Part shown: piece after piece, positions 33,867-44,190 of the stretch | Layout of the letters: every line of letters starts with the position of its first letter | How positions within the stretch are numbered: position 1 is the stretch's first letter | Origin: Castor canadensis | Lineage: Eukaryota; Chordata; Mammalia; Rodentia; Castoridae | Assembly (NCBI RefSeq): GCF_047511655.1 | Contig: NC_133400.1 | Coordinates: forward strand, 1,927,001 to 1,991,000 | Direction of reading: 5' to 3' | Length of the DNA stretch: 64,000 bases | The notes under the pieces: model-generated | What the model was told of the DNA's origin: nothing | Seen by the model: only the letters and a program-made list of their open reading frames with translations | The model's database searches: none | Translations under genes and position numbers: made by a program

Positions 33867-34844
33867 CAAAACAAAACCAAAGGATGGGAGAGTCCCCAGC
33901 CTCTCTGTGTTTGGATTATTGGGTCATGTGCATTTGGAGCTATCTGAAAATTAAAACAACTTCCTAGGCCCTGGGGCTCTCAACCTCCAGGCCAGGCAGC
34001 CAGTCTGGGGAAGGAGCCGGGATCCATATTCTTGAGGGGCCCCTCCAGCAAGGGGGCGCACAGCCAGGCTGGGAACCGGGGCTAGATGGTTCATGGGGAG
34101 GTTTAAGTAAAACCCAACAACTACCCAGCTGCTCAACACCCCTGTGGGGATGTTCTCTGAGACACAAGTCAGCTCCCTGACACGCAATCAGAGGGGACGT
34201 TCATCCCGGGCCTGTGGCAGCCAGTGCGAGTCCAGGGCTCTTGAGTGAAAAAATCAACCGCCCTTGAAACCTCCACTGGCCGGAAGCTGGGCTCTTGCCG
34301 CATCCCTGTTGCCATGGTAACTGCAGACAACAGTTTCTGTGGAGTTTGGGTCTATAAATAACGTCTAGATGAGCTGAGGTGATGGGAGAGGGGTGGGCTC
34401 TGCTGGGTAGTTTGTGTGGCCATGGCCAGGATCCAGAAGTGAGGTGATGACCTCCTGAATTTGGCTGAGTGTCTGCCCTGATCAGTTGGGCAGGGGAGCC
34501 AGCCCTCCCCGAGTTGGGCAGTAATTTCTGTTCTGCAGAACGTGCTTGGGACTGTCTCACCTTGTCTGTGGATTTCAAAGACGTGGACATGGGCTGCGGG
34601 GGGAGGTTAGAAGGGGTAGAAATTCCCTTCTGGTGATGTGGGGACTCTGGAAAGCTTGGGGGGGGGTGACCCTGGCTGTTGCTGTGTCTGGGCTCACAAG
34701 GAAAGTCCCCATTCAGCATCTTGGGGACTCTGTCACAGAGGGATGGAGACTGAGGGCTGGATTCTGGTCCCTCCAGCGTCCTTGGTACAGGCAGCAATAT
34801 CTGTCCATGGCTTAAGGATCCCAGGTCACTCAGGCATCTGCATT
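33867..34844. other. Unique DNA under a 221-codon minus-strand frame
   Basis: An open frame without stop spans 34201-34866 on the minus strand. Its translation is rich in Ser, Pro and Gln, with no recognisable domain, and its 5' end lies in a C/T-rich tract. I do not call it a gene. A TATA-like CTATAAATA sits at about 34351. Confidence 0.35.
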
Positions 34845-34944
34845 CTTCCTCCCTCCTTCCTTTCACCCTCTCTTCCTTCCTCCCTCAATCCTACCCTTTT
34901 TCCTTCTATCCCTTCTTCCCTCTCTTCCTTCCTTTTTTTCTATC
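34845..34944. repeat. Polypyrimidine (CTTCC)n tract
   Basis: One hundred bases almost purely C/T (TTCTTCCTCCCTCCTTCC, TCTCTTCCTTCCTTTTTTTC). Degenerate microsatellite. Confidence 0.85.
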
Positions 34945-37029
34945 AGTGTTTCCAGGGAAGGGCTCAGCTCCTCAAAGCTGGGGCTGAGAGGTGGCCTGTG
35001 TAATGAAGTCACTTGAAAAGCAACTTCAACACCTTCACCATCTCTGGTGAGAATGAGTCCCTGGGTGGGACACCAGGAAGGCTACTGGCACCCGGTTACA
35101 CCGTGTGTCTTTAGGAACAAGCATTGCCCTGCCACTCTGCGGCAGGAGGTGGGCAGGTACCGCCCCTCAGAAGGCAGTTGAACAGCTGCTCTGTGTTGAG
35201 AGCGGCAGGCCCTTCCTGTGGCAGTTCTGCCTCATCTGTGGTGCTTCCTACAGCGCACACTGAGGACAGCCAGGTGTCTTTGGCCAAGAGTCCAAACTGG
35301 TACCTGTACACCAAGCCCTGGGAGGCAGTTGGGCAAACAGGAGCCAGGGCTCTTCTCCAAAGACACCAGGAACAGGGCGGCCAGGCTCTGGGCTGCTGCT
35401 GTGTGTTTCTGAGAGAGAGGAATCGTGTAAGTCTTGTCTCCGTTTAGACGTGCACGTGCGGGGCCACGCGTGTGCACACAGTGGGACGTGCACCAGACAC
35501 AATGCCTTTGCTTGACTCTGGAAGTGGGGACCTGGTACCCTGAAGACCTAGGTGAAGGAGGCTTACTTTGCCTGGTATCCTTTTTTGTACTGTTTGATCC
35601 TTTTGTTTTCTGTTTTACCACTGTACATATTAATTTCAAATTAAAAATAGAATGGGAGAATGGAGGAAGAGGAAAGAGCCAGGAAGAAGGGAAGGAAGCT
35701 GAGAAGAAGGAACACCTACATCCTGCTGGCTGCAAGCCCTCAGCCAAGTCCAGTTTCCCAGCTGTGGGGCCCTGGATAAGTCACTGCCAGACCCTTCTCC
35801 TGACTGTTTAACGGGCCCAGGAATTGACGGGCCGCACTGAGTCATTGCCAGGGGCAAGTGAGCAAGCCTTGGTTTATCTGCGCCAAGCTGCCTCACACGC
35901 GGCCTCAGGCTTGTGCTCAAACTGGAGCAAAACTGATGCCAAGCAAGCAGCTCAGATAATGATTTCCGGTTATTTTAATCCTGAGGCTGCTGGAGCTGGC
36001 AGATCAGAGGAGGTTGCCCCAACTCAGCCAGGGTTCAGTCCAGGCACCAGAGATGGCCAACAAAACGCAGACCAGATATTCCGCAGGCCTCCTGGGGGAG
36101 GGAGGGCTTTTCTTTGCTTCTGGACAGGCTCAGCTGCTAGAATTTTGAGCCCTGCGGGGAGGAGGGTGGAGTTGGAAGCAGCAGCTTGGGGCTGGAGCCA
36201 GCTGGGGTGGCAAATGGGAAAAAAGAATAAAATAAAATGGATTGAAAAGAAGTGAGACCTGTACTTTCCTCGTTTGTGACATGGAGGCAGATTGCATAGC
36301 AGAGAATTGGGGCCTCTGCTTCGGTGGGTGAGTGTGGCCGTGTCAACACTCTCATGGTGGAAATCAACCATTCAGCATCATCAGAAACCAATAACAGAGG
36401 AAACAGTCCCTCTTCAAACAGCAGGGAGCGGCCTGGAGTGGTGCTCCATCTCTCTTTCAAACAAATACTTTTGAATATTGAAGGAAGACAGGCCACTTGA
36501 TGGGTGGCCTGGTGACATGGGCCTTGTTAGTATGAGGATTCAGTGTTTGTCAGCTGCTGTTAGATTCAGAAGGCAGAAGTGACCCTGGCTTGGGAACAAC
36601 TGTGGTTAACGAACACCAGGGAGTCCCCACGGTTGAGGAGAACAGTTTCCCAAACGCCAGGCACATATTTTAAAAATGCCAACACCAGGCTCCACCACGG
36701 CAGAGCCCACCCGGCCAGCCCTTTGTGGGAGCAGCAATTGGGTGGCTGTGGAGCTGGGAGGCAGCCACGGCTGGAGGACCCCCAGGCTAGACCCGTGGGG
36801 CCCACAGCCCAGAGGGACGATGGACGGAAGTGTAGGAAGAAACTCATCATTCCATCCTTTTCAATTCTCCTTCATTTCCGGTGGTGAGTGTGAGCCCTGG
36901 ACAGTGGCCTGCAGATATGAACTTGGAAATGACAGTAATGGCCAGCCTTTGCGCTGCCCACGCCCCGCGGCCCCATCCTCAGCCTTTTACTCATCTACGC
37001 CTCCCAGCAATGTGAGATGTGACTACCCC
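34945..37029. other. Unique non-coding DNA
   Basis: No gene recognised. A small stretch near 35755-35800 (CAGCTGTGGGGCCCTGGATA, AGTCACTGCCAG) may be the middle of a MIR. An AT-rich patch lies at 35580-35660. Confidence 0.35.
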
Positions 37030-37205
37030 CTGCTATGGACTGAGTTGTGTCCCCCCCAAATTTCTTAGGTTGGTACCCTCACCCTCAGCGTGGCTGTATT
37101 TGGAGTGGGGAAGTCATGAGTGGGGCCCTTATAGCAGAAGACACCAGGGGGCGCTCTCTCCTCCCGCCGCTGGGCTGTGTGAAGACCGCTGTCTGTCAGC
37201 GGGCA
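37030..37205 (+). mobile_element. MST-like MaLR LTR fragment
   Basis: CTATGGACTGAGTTGTGTCC, CCCCAAATTTCTTAGGTTGG, GGCTGTATTTGGAGTGGGGA and GGGGCCCTTATAGCAGAAGA follow the 5' half of MaLR LTRs. A CTCF-like core lies inside (37141-37154). Confidence 0.7.
37141..37154 (+). promoter_or_regulatory. CTCF-like motif within an LTR remnant
   Basis: ACACCAGGGGGCGC matches the CTCF core CCASYAGRKGGCRS at 13 of 14 positions (first base differs). Motif match only. Confidence 0.45.
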
Positions 37206-37310
37206 AGAGTCTGCTGTCCACTGTGGCTAGCCCAGCTGGGTCAAGGGTCTCTCCCCCTGGAAAGAGGATGAACCAAGGGGAAGGCTGGGAGTGCAGGAGA
37301 GCCCACCTGT

Positions 37311-37455
37311 CTTGAATCCACAATCCTCTCTATCTCAGCCTCCCAATTAACTGGGATGACAGATGCCCTGCGCCACTTCGCCCAGCTATTGGTTGAGATG
37401 GGGGTCTTGAAAAGCTTGTGCCTGGGTTTGCCTTGAACCTGGATCCTCCCAATCT
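37311..37455 (-). mobile_element. SINE fragment (two partial monomers), minus strand
   Basis: CAGCCTCCCAATTAACTGGG, ATGACAGATGCCCTGCGCCA, GTTGAGATGGGGGTCTTGAA and GAACCTGGATCCTCCCAATC are inverted 7SL-like pieces; the ID part is missing. Confidence 0.7.
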
Positions 37456-37479
37456 CAATGTAAATAAAAGGATTTCAGT

Positions 37480-37626
37480 CCACACCAGCTTGGGCAAAAA
37501 GTGAGGCCCTGTCTCAGAGAAGAAAAAAAAAATAAAAATCTGGGGCTGGAGGTAAGGTTCAAGTGGTACAGAGCCTGCCTAGCAAGCATGAGGCCCTGAG
37601 TTCAAACCCCAGTACTGCCAAAAATA
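37480..37626 (+). mobile_element. 5'-truncated composite SINE
   Basis: The end of a B1-like monomer (CAGCTTGGGCAAAAAGTGAG, GCCCTGTCTCAGAG, A-rich) joins the ID unit (CAAGTGGTACAGAGCCTGCC, GAGTTCAAACCCCAGTACTG). Confidence 0.85.
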
Positions 37627-38589
37627 GTAACACTAGAACATTTGGCTAAAAATTGGCGTAAACAGCAAATCGTGCTCACGGAAGCCGTCCGGAAGCAGGC
37701 CAGCACAGCGAGGCCACTGGGAACCCAGACTCTTTGTTCCTGCTCTCAGGTTTGTCTCCACACTGAGGTACACGACCGCTGCAGTTCTGAGCCTTACATG
37801 TCTGCACGTGAAAACCTCCAGGAAGGGCGGTATCTCCTCCCTGGCATCACTTACAATAGGAAGGAGAGCTGTCCCCAGAAGTCCCCCATCCCGCCACAGG
37901 ACTCCCCCGGTCTTCTCAGCTGTGGCCTCAAGGGAAGAGGCCAGCGTCAGCAGGGATGAAGGGCTGTCCTGCCTCACCAGCCAGGAGTGGGTTAGAGACT
38001 GGTGACAGGAGCCAAGTGTCAGTTTACCCCGACTGTCCTGCCTGTCCTCTCCTGATCTCTGGCCTGAGGCCACCCAGGCTGCTTGACAGATCACACTAGA
38101 GCCTGTGGTGTGCTGGCTCTCTGGGGGCAGGCTGGGGTGAGCCTGATTTGAAGTTTCCTGTCTTCTCCCGTGTAAACACTCGTGCTGGGTTGGTTTGGAG
38201 TTCCCAGCGCGGTGCCTCTGAACGTGAGTTGGAAGGCGCTGAGCCCACACCAGTTCCCCAGACCAGAGTGACTGGATTGTGGACATCTATGCTGGAGGTG
38301 AGAGGGCCCTGCCCTGGCCATAAGGGAGCAACTGAGGCAGCAAGGGGCTGCCTTGAGACAGGTGGGAGGCCTGCCGTGTGCAGGTCACAGACAAATACAG
38401 GGAGATATGAGGGAACAGATTGGAGAGCTCTGGCACACAGTGACTTCCACAGAACCAGACCCCCAGCCCAGGTCTGTCTCCTCCCGAATCCTGTGTCCTC
38501 AGACCCAGATTCACATGCATTCAACTGGGTCTCACTCAGCATCTACCATGTGCGGGGCAGGGGGTGGGGGCGGCTAGTCCATTTAAAGG
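37627..38589. other. Unique non-coding DNA
   Basis: An open minus-strand frame of 217 codons (37633-38286) and overlapping frames on both strands show no domain. I do not call a gene. Confidence 0.35.
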
Positions 38590-39060
38590 CGAGCATTGCT
38601 CACAAGAGCCCCAAATGAGAGAAAACAAATATCCATCCCCTGAGGGCTGCAGAACAGCCACGAGGTGGAATCTTGCACAGCCGCTAAAAGGAATGAAGGC
38701 CCTGCTACAATGTGGATGAACCTTGGGAACAGGACGCTGAGTGAAAGGAGCGGGCTCAGGACCACCGTTGTGTGATTCTGCTTACATGGAAGGTCCACCA
38801 TGGCAAGTCTCAGACACAGAAGTAATGTGTGGCTGTCAGGGGCTGGAGAGAGGGCAAAATGGGGGTGGCTGCTGATGGGTATGGAGTTTCTTTTGGAGGT
38901 GATAGAAATGTTCCTGAACTAGGGAGCGGTCCTGAGTTCAACCCCCAGTAACAGGAAAAAAGAAAAAGAAAAAGAAAGGAAAGAAATTTTCTGGAATTAA
39001 CTTGATAGACTGAGGTTGCACCACTATGAAATGCACTGGAAAGCACTGAGCCATAAAACA
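38590..39060 (+). mobile_element. Ancient LINE-1 3' end, interrupted by a SINE tail
   Basis: GAAAACAAATATCCATCCCC, GCCGCTAAAAGGAATGAAGG, TGGATGAACCTTGGGAACAG, GCTGTCAGGGGCTGGAGAGA and GGTATGGAGTTTCTTTTGGA match the 3' end of mammalian-wide L1M-type elements in order. The frame is destroyed. A short SINE segment splits it at 38921-38982. Confidence 0.8.
38921..38982 (+). mobile_element. Short ID-like SINE tail inserted into the L1
   Basis: AGGGAGCGGTCCTGAGTTCA, ACCCCCAGTAACAGG and a GAAAAA-type tail. It is flanked by imperfect copies of the same L1 stretch (GAAATGTTCCTGAACT at 38905 and GAAATTTTCTGGAATT at 38983), which read as a decayed target-site duplication. Confidence 0.7.
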
Positions 39061-39187
39061 AAACCTCAGAGGATTGACAGATGGTTTTCTTTGACCATCC
39101 TCTCCCATAGGATGAGGCTTTCATGCAAACTCCTTGCTGCTTGCGTGGGAATTTCAGTCACCAGCTACTGCTAAGTAAGCAAAGTAA

Positions 39188-39401
39188 ATCTTTTTTTGTT
39201 TTGTTTTTGTGGCACTGGGGTTTGAGCTCAGGGCCTCACACTTGCTAGGCAGGCACTCTTACCACTTGAGCCACTCTTCCAGCCCTTTTATAGGTTGAGT
39301 TTTTTTCAAGATAGGGTCTCACAAACTATTTGCCCAGGCTGGCCTCAAATCTGCCTCCTGAGTAGCTGAGATTACAGGCGTGAGCCACTGGTGCCCAGCC
39401 A
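39188..39401 (-). mobile_element. Composite SINE with TSD, minus strand
   Basis: T-rich tail, GGCACTGGGGTTTGAGCTCA, GCTAGGCAGGCACTCTTACC, GATAGGGTCTCACAAACTAT and GATTACAGGCGTGAGCCACT. CAAAGTAA flanks it on both sides (39180-39187 and 39402-39409). Confidence 0.92.
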
Positions 39402-39439
39402 CAAAGTAATTTTTACATGCATCTTTCTCCCTAAGGACT

Positions 39440-39585
39440 TTCAGCTTCTAGAACTGGGATTATTATCAAACCTACTTTACAGGAAAGAGCACTGAGGCTC
39501 AGGGAGAAAGAATGATGTGCCCATGGATGGAGAGTCAGGACTCGAACCCAGGTCCACACAGTGCTCTGAACTCTGCACTGCAAAG
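39440..39585 (-). repeat. MIR SINE remnant
   Basis: GGGATTATTATCAAACCTAC, TTTACAGGAAAGAGCACTGA, GGCTCAGGGAGAAAG and AGGACTCGAACCCAGGTCC follow the antisense MIR order closely. Confidence 0.8.
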
Positions 39586-40488
39586 TCACCGGGACATTTC
39601 TGCCCTCCTCCTCCCAGGACACTGGTTCACAGGCCACTCAGCCTCCCTCAGAGCACAGCGGGCACTGGCCACCAGAGTGGGGCTGCTACCCCACAGGGTG
39701 ACCGCTTAGCCATGCCTCCTCTCTCAGCCCCACTTTGCAGATTTCAAGGATGACCAGACACAAAGCTCAGTGGTCCCAGCAGGAGCAGGGCTGCCCCATA
39801 GGGGAGGCCTGGAGACTTGCGGGGTACAAGGAGCACGAGTGCCACCAGCCTCTCCCACACATGACCCTTCCCCTCTGGCCTGGCGTCTGGAACCTGACTG
39901 TTTGGCTTTGCCACACTGTCTCCGTCACGTCCTTTGAACGTTCTCGGGACGCAGCCAGCACGTGACCACGGGGGCTTGTTGCGTCCTCTGCCTGGAAGTT
40001 TACGAAGCCTCTTCAGCATTTTGGAGAATCACGTGGCTGGTGCTCCCAGACCTCCAGGAGGCATCGCCCCGGTGGCACGGCACCTGATAGGGTCAGACCC
40101 CAACACTCACCTTCTGAGACCCGTGTGGTTTTGCTATGACTGGCGCTCCCTGTTGCTTTTCCTTTGTGCTACAGTGGGACGTTATATTGGGTTGTTTTTT
40201 TTTTAGCATGTAGGTGTGATTTTCTGTGAATTTTATTTTAGAGAAAACTAAGGAGTAGACAAAATACTTGTCATGAATATTGGCGTGAGCGCCAAGGTGG
40301 TTCTGGGAGCCAAGGAGGTGTTTGAGTCCTTGAGGAATCCTTCCGGCTTAAATCACCAAGCCGGACCTCTGAAATCTGTTCCTTGACACTCATGAAACCA
40401 CATGCGTGGTACCCCCTGAGAACGGTCCCCAAAGTGTCTATGCGCCTCTGAGACCGGCCAATGAAAGTCACCACCCTGTGTACTCCTT
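39586..40488. other. Unique non-coding DNA
   Basis: No gene or repeat recognised. Confidence 0.35.
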
Positions 40489-40609
40489 CTGTTGTTGTTT
40501 CTTGAGACAAGGTCTCACTACACAGCCCAGGCTGGCTTCGAACCCTCCACCCTCCTGCCTCCACCTCCCAAGTGCTGAGATTACAGGTGTGCGTGATCAT
40601 CTACCCGGC
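40489..40609 (-). mobile_element. B1-like monomer, minus strand
   Basis: TTTCTTGAGACAAGGTCTCA, CAGCCCAGGCTGGCTTCGAA and CAAGTGCTGAGATTACAGGT: an inverted B1 monomer with a conserved B-box region (GGCTTCGAACC). Confidence 0.9.
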
Positions 40610-41104
40610 TTTTTAAGAAGCTTCCTCCCTCGCCTTGCAGGACATCCTTGTCTATGACACTCAGGCACAGCCTATTTGCCTGGTTAACTTTCTGTTTCCT
40701 TCAAAAACCAGAAAAGCCAATAGCCCCACCGTGACACTTTCTTAGGCAATCGTCATGCTTTAACAAGTTAAGTGCTTAACTGAAATTTTTGTTGTTTTAT
40801 TGGAAGGAAAAAAAAGTAAGAATAAACATGGCTCCAAGGAAGTCTCTGGTGACAAATGCTGATGTGCTTGAGTGAGTTCCCTCCGTGTGACATTCCTTTC
40901 TGTTAATTATTTCCCCTGGGTTTATCTCCCCCTCTTCTCAGCTCACATGCATCTGATGGTGGCCCAGAACGTGCTGGTTGGCGCCGCCCTCTCTCCCTCT
41001 CTTGGAACAGACTGTTCAGACACCCCGCAGAACTTGCAGATGTTCGGGGAGCGACGAAAGCAAACTCTGGGAAGGACGGGCAGCTCACCCAACACGACCG
41101 GTGG
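40610..41104. other. Unique non-coding DNA
   Basis: No gene or repeat recognised. Confidence 0.35.
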
Positions 41105-41440
41105 GTCCTTTGAACATCCGTGTGCAACCGAAACCCCAGAATGTGGTCTCATCTGGAAACAGGGTCTCTGCTGATGAAATCAGTTCAGGCTGGAATGGGG
41201 GGGCCACAATGGCAGTCTCTTCAGAGGAAGCGCAGAAACAGTGGGGATGGTCCAGCAAGACAGAGGCAGAGCCCGGAGTGGTGCAGCCACGAGCCAAGGG
41301 ACGCCAAGACTGCTGAATCCAGATGCCAAGATCTGGGAGGCAGGGGAGGATCCGGCCTGGAGCCTCCAGCGTCCAGACCGCACACCTGGACTTAGACTGC
41401 TGGGCCCAGCCCTGGAGAAGAATGCGTTCTGATAGTTGAG
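41105..41440 (+). mobile_element. MaLR/ERVL-like LTR remnant
   Basis: CCCAGAATGTGGTCTCATCT, GGAAACAGGGTCTCTGCTGA, TGAAATCAGTTCAGG, GTGCAGCCACGAGCCAAGGG and ACGCCAAGACTGCTGAATCC match, on the sense strand, the same type of old LTR seen inverted at 26735 and 63375. Confidence 0.7.
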
Positions 41441-41820
41441 GTTCCTAGTTCATGGTCACCTGCTGTGACAACCACAGGAAGCTCACCCAAGGCACGTGAA
41501 CTGCCCCCCTCTGTCTCCTCTCCCTGCTACCCTGCATCCAGCTGCATTGCAGAATTGGCTTCAAGAACTCGAGTGACCTGTTGGAGGGAGGAAGGGCCAC
41601 CTGCCCCTTTGCCTGGCCTGGGCGGGGAGAGGCTCAGACTCAGGGAGCCCTGGGCATCTTTTAGCACCAGCTAAATGCACCACTTCCTTCTTTCACGAGC
41701 GCCCTTGGTGGTGGTGGTGATGGGAGACATTTGTGAAGTTCTGCCTGGTCCTAGAACCACTCGAGTAAGCATACGTGAATGTCACATTCCATATGCCATC
41801 CATTATATTAATAATTTTAT
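41441..41820. other. Unique non-coding DNA
   Basis: No gene or repeat recognised. Confidence 0.3.
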
Positions 41821-42028
41821 CAGTCGGGCTCATGCCTGTCATCCCATCTACTTGAGAGGCTGAGATCGACATGATCCCGGTTCCAGCCCAGCCCAGCAAA
41901 TGTTTAGAGAGACCCCATCTCCAAAATAACCAGAGTAAAATGGACTGGAGGTGTGGCTCAAGAGGTACAGCATCTGCTTTGCAAGTGTGAACCCCTGAGT
42001 TCAAAAAATAAATAAATACATAAAATGA
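41821..42028 (+). mobile_element. B1-like + ID-like composite SINE
   Basis: GTCGGGCTCATGCCTGTCAT, GAGAGGCTGAGATCGACATG, CCAAAATAACCAGAGTAAAA, TGGCTCAAGAGGTACAGCAT and GAGTTCAAAAAATAAATAAA. The B box has lost its last bases at the tail junction. Confidence 0.9.
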
Positions 42029-42096
42029 TGATCGTTTTAGTAATAAACAGAATGTGCATATACTGCTTATGAAGTTATCCTTGAAAATTGCATTTT

Positions 42097-42199
42097 GTGC
42101 TTGATTCGGCAGCTTATCTACTAGCATTGGAATGATACAAAGATTAGAGTGTCCCCTGCGCAAGGATGACACGCAAATTCGTGAAGTGTCCCATACTTA
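42097..42199 (+). pseudogene. U6 snRNA retrocopy with 12-bp TSD
   Basis: U6 is the spliceosomal RNA of the active site. The copy starts GTGCTTGATTCGGCAGC, keeps the 3' half CCCCTGCGCAAGGATGACAC and GCAAATTCGTGAAG, and ends CATACTTAAAAA. It differs from the canonical U6 in the region of the catalytic ACAGAGA box (42132-42150 reads AATGATACAAAGATTAGAG), where several bases are missing. GAAAATTGCATT occurs perfectly at 42083-42094 and 42204-42215, so it is an L1-mobilised retrocopy. No U6-type upstream promoter (PSE and TATA at fixed spacing) is evident. Function as a snRNA is unlikely. Confidence 0.93.
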
Positions 42200-42359
42200 A
42201 AAAGAAAATTGCATTACATCAAATATTAGTTCCAAGATACACTGTTCTATGCATTTAACAATTAATAAAACTGTCAGTTAAGCATGTTGTTACTTGTGAA
42301 CACTTTCCAATTTTAGAGATATTAAAATGCAAATCATAGAGCAGTGAAATTGGCTGTTA

Positions 42360-42460
42360 ACATCCTCACTACTTTATGGAAAAGGAGTTTGAGGCTCAGG
42401 CCACACAGACATTCGTTCAGAGAGCTGAGACCAGATTAACACACTGCCTCTCCTTCTGGT
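42360..42460 (-). repeat. MIR-like remnant
   Basis: ACATCCTCACTACTTTATGG, AAAAGGAGTTTGAGGCTCAG and GGCCACACAGACATTC are in antisense MIR order, weakly preserved. Confidence 0.45.
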
Positions 42461-42474
42461 GTGTGCCAGCTCCA

Positions 42475-42915
42475 GTTTTGAGTGTCTCAGGCCACATCTG
42501 CTAGTTTTCATCTGGTACCCATTCTCTTTTCTCTTTGTGTAGCATTAGAACCCTTGACCTTCAGTGGCACCAGCTAAAAACTACACTTCCCAGCCTCCCT
42601 TGCAGCTAGATGTGGCCATGTGATGAAGTTCTAGCCAATCAGATGTAAGCAGAACTAGCCGAGCAAAACCTCTGGGCCTTATCCATATAAGGAAGAGGAG
42701 GCACCATTCATTTCCTCTTCCCCCTGCCTGGCTGGAAAGTAGATGCACTTGCAGGAGCTGGAGCAGCTAGCTTAGATCTTATGAGGGAAACCACATAGGG
42801 GCTTGGCAGACCAACAAGATGAATACTAAAGAGTTCAGAGTCGCCTGTGAGCCAGAATTGCTTAAGCTTTGTCAATCTCAAAGAAATAAACTGCTATCTT
42901 GCTCCAGCAGCAAAT
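42475..42915 (+). mobile_element. MLT1-type MaLR LTR
   Basis: Sense-strand MLT1 landmarks in order: ACTACACTTCCCAGCCTCCC, TTGCAGCTAGATGTGGCCAT, GTGATGAAGTTCTAGCCAAT, CAGATGTAAGCAGAACTAGC, GGAGCTGGAGCAGCTAGC and AAAGAAATAAACTGCTATCT (AATAAA polyadenylation signal). Nearly full-length and well preserved for its age. Any single-LTR open frames (e.g. at 42819) are incidental. Confidence 0.85.
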
Positions 42916-43609
42916 ATAATCCTACTGAATACACACTGTGTGTCCCCGACACTGCCCTGCAGGCTGTCCCTCCCTCTGAGAGCCACAGACCAGTTTATTG
43001 GAAGTAGTGTCTGTACCCCTGAGCACAGAGTCCACCTGGGTGCACGCCGGCTCCTCGCACAGATGCACACCACTCAGCATTAGTTGCTTGGATATGCTGT
43101 CATTTTCCTGCTTCCCCAAATCCTACCCATGTATGGTAGAAAAACCAACATGGCTTACTTTTCTGGGCTCCCCTGCCCAGCTCCTGTCACCTATGTCCTC
43201 ACAAGTAGGCTTCCCTGATAGGCAGAGCTGTTCATGGCAAGCTCCAGACCTGCCCTTGTGCACTGAAATGGACCTGGTCCATCAAGAACAAGGTCCTTTC
43301 CCTTCATCTGACAGATGGCTCCGACTGTACCTGGAGGAGCCACCCCTGGCTAACTCCTGACCTGGACTAACAAGGTGGACTCTTCTTGTCCCCGAGGCAG
43401 GGTAGATCAGGGAAACCAAGGCACAAGGAACAGCAGCCAGGGACTCAGAGGTGAGCACTGCGTGAGGAACGGGCACACGACACTATTTGCCTTGCTTTAA
43501 GCTTCACTCCCTCACTCAGCTGCAGCAGTGAGAAGGAGCCCACTCTCCCCTGACCCTGCCCCCTGTCCCCTGCCCAAATGCCCAGGTAATCACTACACTC
43601 TGGACACTG
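42916..43609. other. Unique non-coding DNA
   Basis: No gene or repeat recognised. Confidence 0.3.
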
Positions 43610-44190
43610 AGCCAGAATAGCTTAGAGACTTATCCTGGGGGGGGGGGCTGGTAAAATGACTCTTTTGATCACAAGTGTTTGCACAGGAAAATGCTTATCC
43701 CAAGGACAGACACCTGAAAGGAGCATCTGGCAGAACCCACCCTTTGCTTAAAGTGACATTCTGACAGCTTTGTCACAATGACCTGAATTTAGGAAACTGA
43801 CCAGGGTAATCTCTCTGGGCCCAATTGATAAGATCAAAACAGAGTGACAGGAAGAATGGTTGGATTTACCAGGTGTCCAGAACAAGAGGAGAACTTATCC
43901 TAAAGTTAATTTAAGCCACACCCCAACCCACCTTTCCACCACAAACACCGCTGACGTTAGAACCCTCATTGCACCTGTTATCAGATGTGCCTGCATCCAT
44001 GTCTGGGCTATGTACCATGTTTCTATCTTTCCTTTGCCTTGCTTTACTAACAAACTTTCTTGGTTTCTACCACAATGTGTCCCAGAATTCTTTTTTTCTC
44101 AACAGCATCAGGAACTTGGTACCCAAGGGCCAGGTAGAGTCTTCCTCCCTTTTGGAGACCTCCAGGAGCCTTGTGGCTTCTGGTAACAGC
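43610..44190 (+). mobile_element. Possible solo LTR of a class I-like endogenous retrovirus
   Basis: The block has LTR-like composition. It has an A/G-rich left part with a G11 run (43639-43649) and a pyrimidine-rich right part with CTTGGTTTCTACCACAATGT, then GTCCCAGAATTCTTTTTTTC and CAGGAACTTGGTACCC. This resembles the U5/3' end of gammaretrovirus-like rodent LTRs. No gag, pol or env reading frame is present beside it. Boundaries and family are uncertain. Confidence 0.4.

Noticed and set aside
34049-34064. CTCF-like AGCAAGGGGGCGCACA
   Set aside because: Upstream half of the core does not match (several mismatches in the CCASYA part).
34351-34359. TATA-like CTATAAATA
   Set aside because: Isolated motif with no gene or start-site support downstream.
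34201-34866. 221-codon minus-strand frame
   Set aside because: No domain, Ser/Pro-rich, begins in a polypyrimidine tract and overlaps other open frames. No promoter or splice context.
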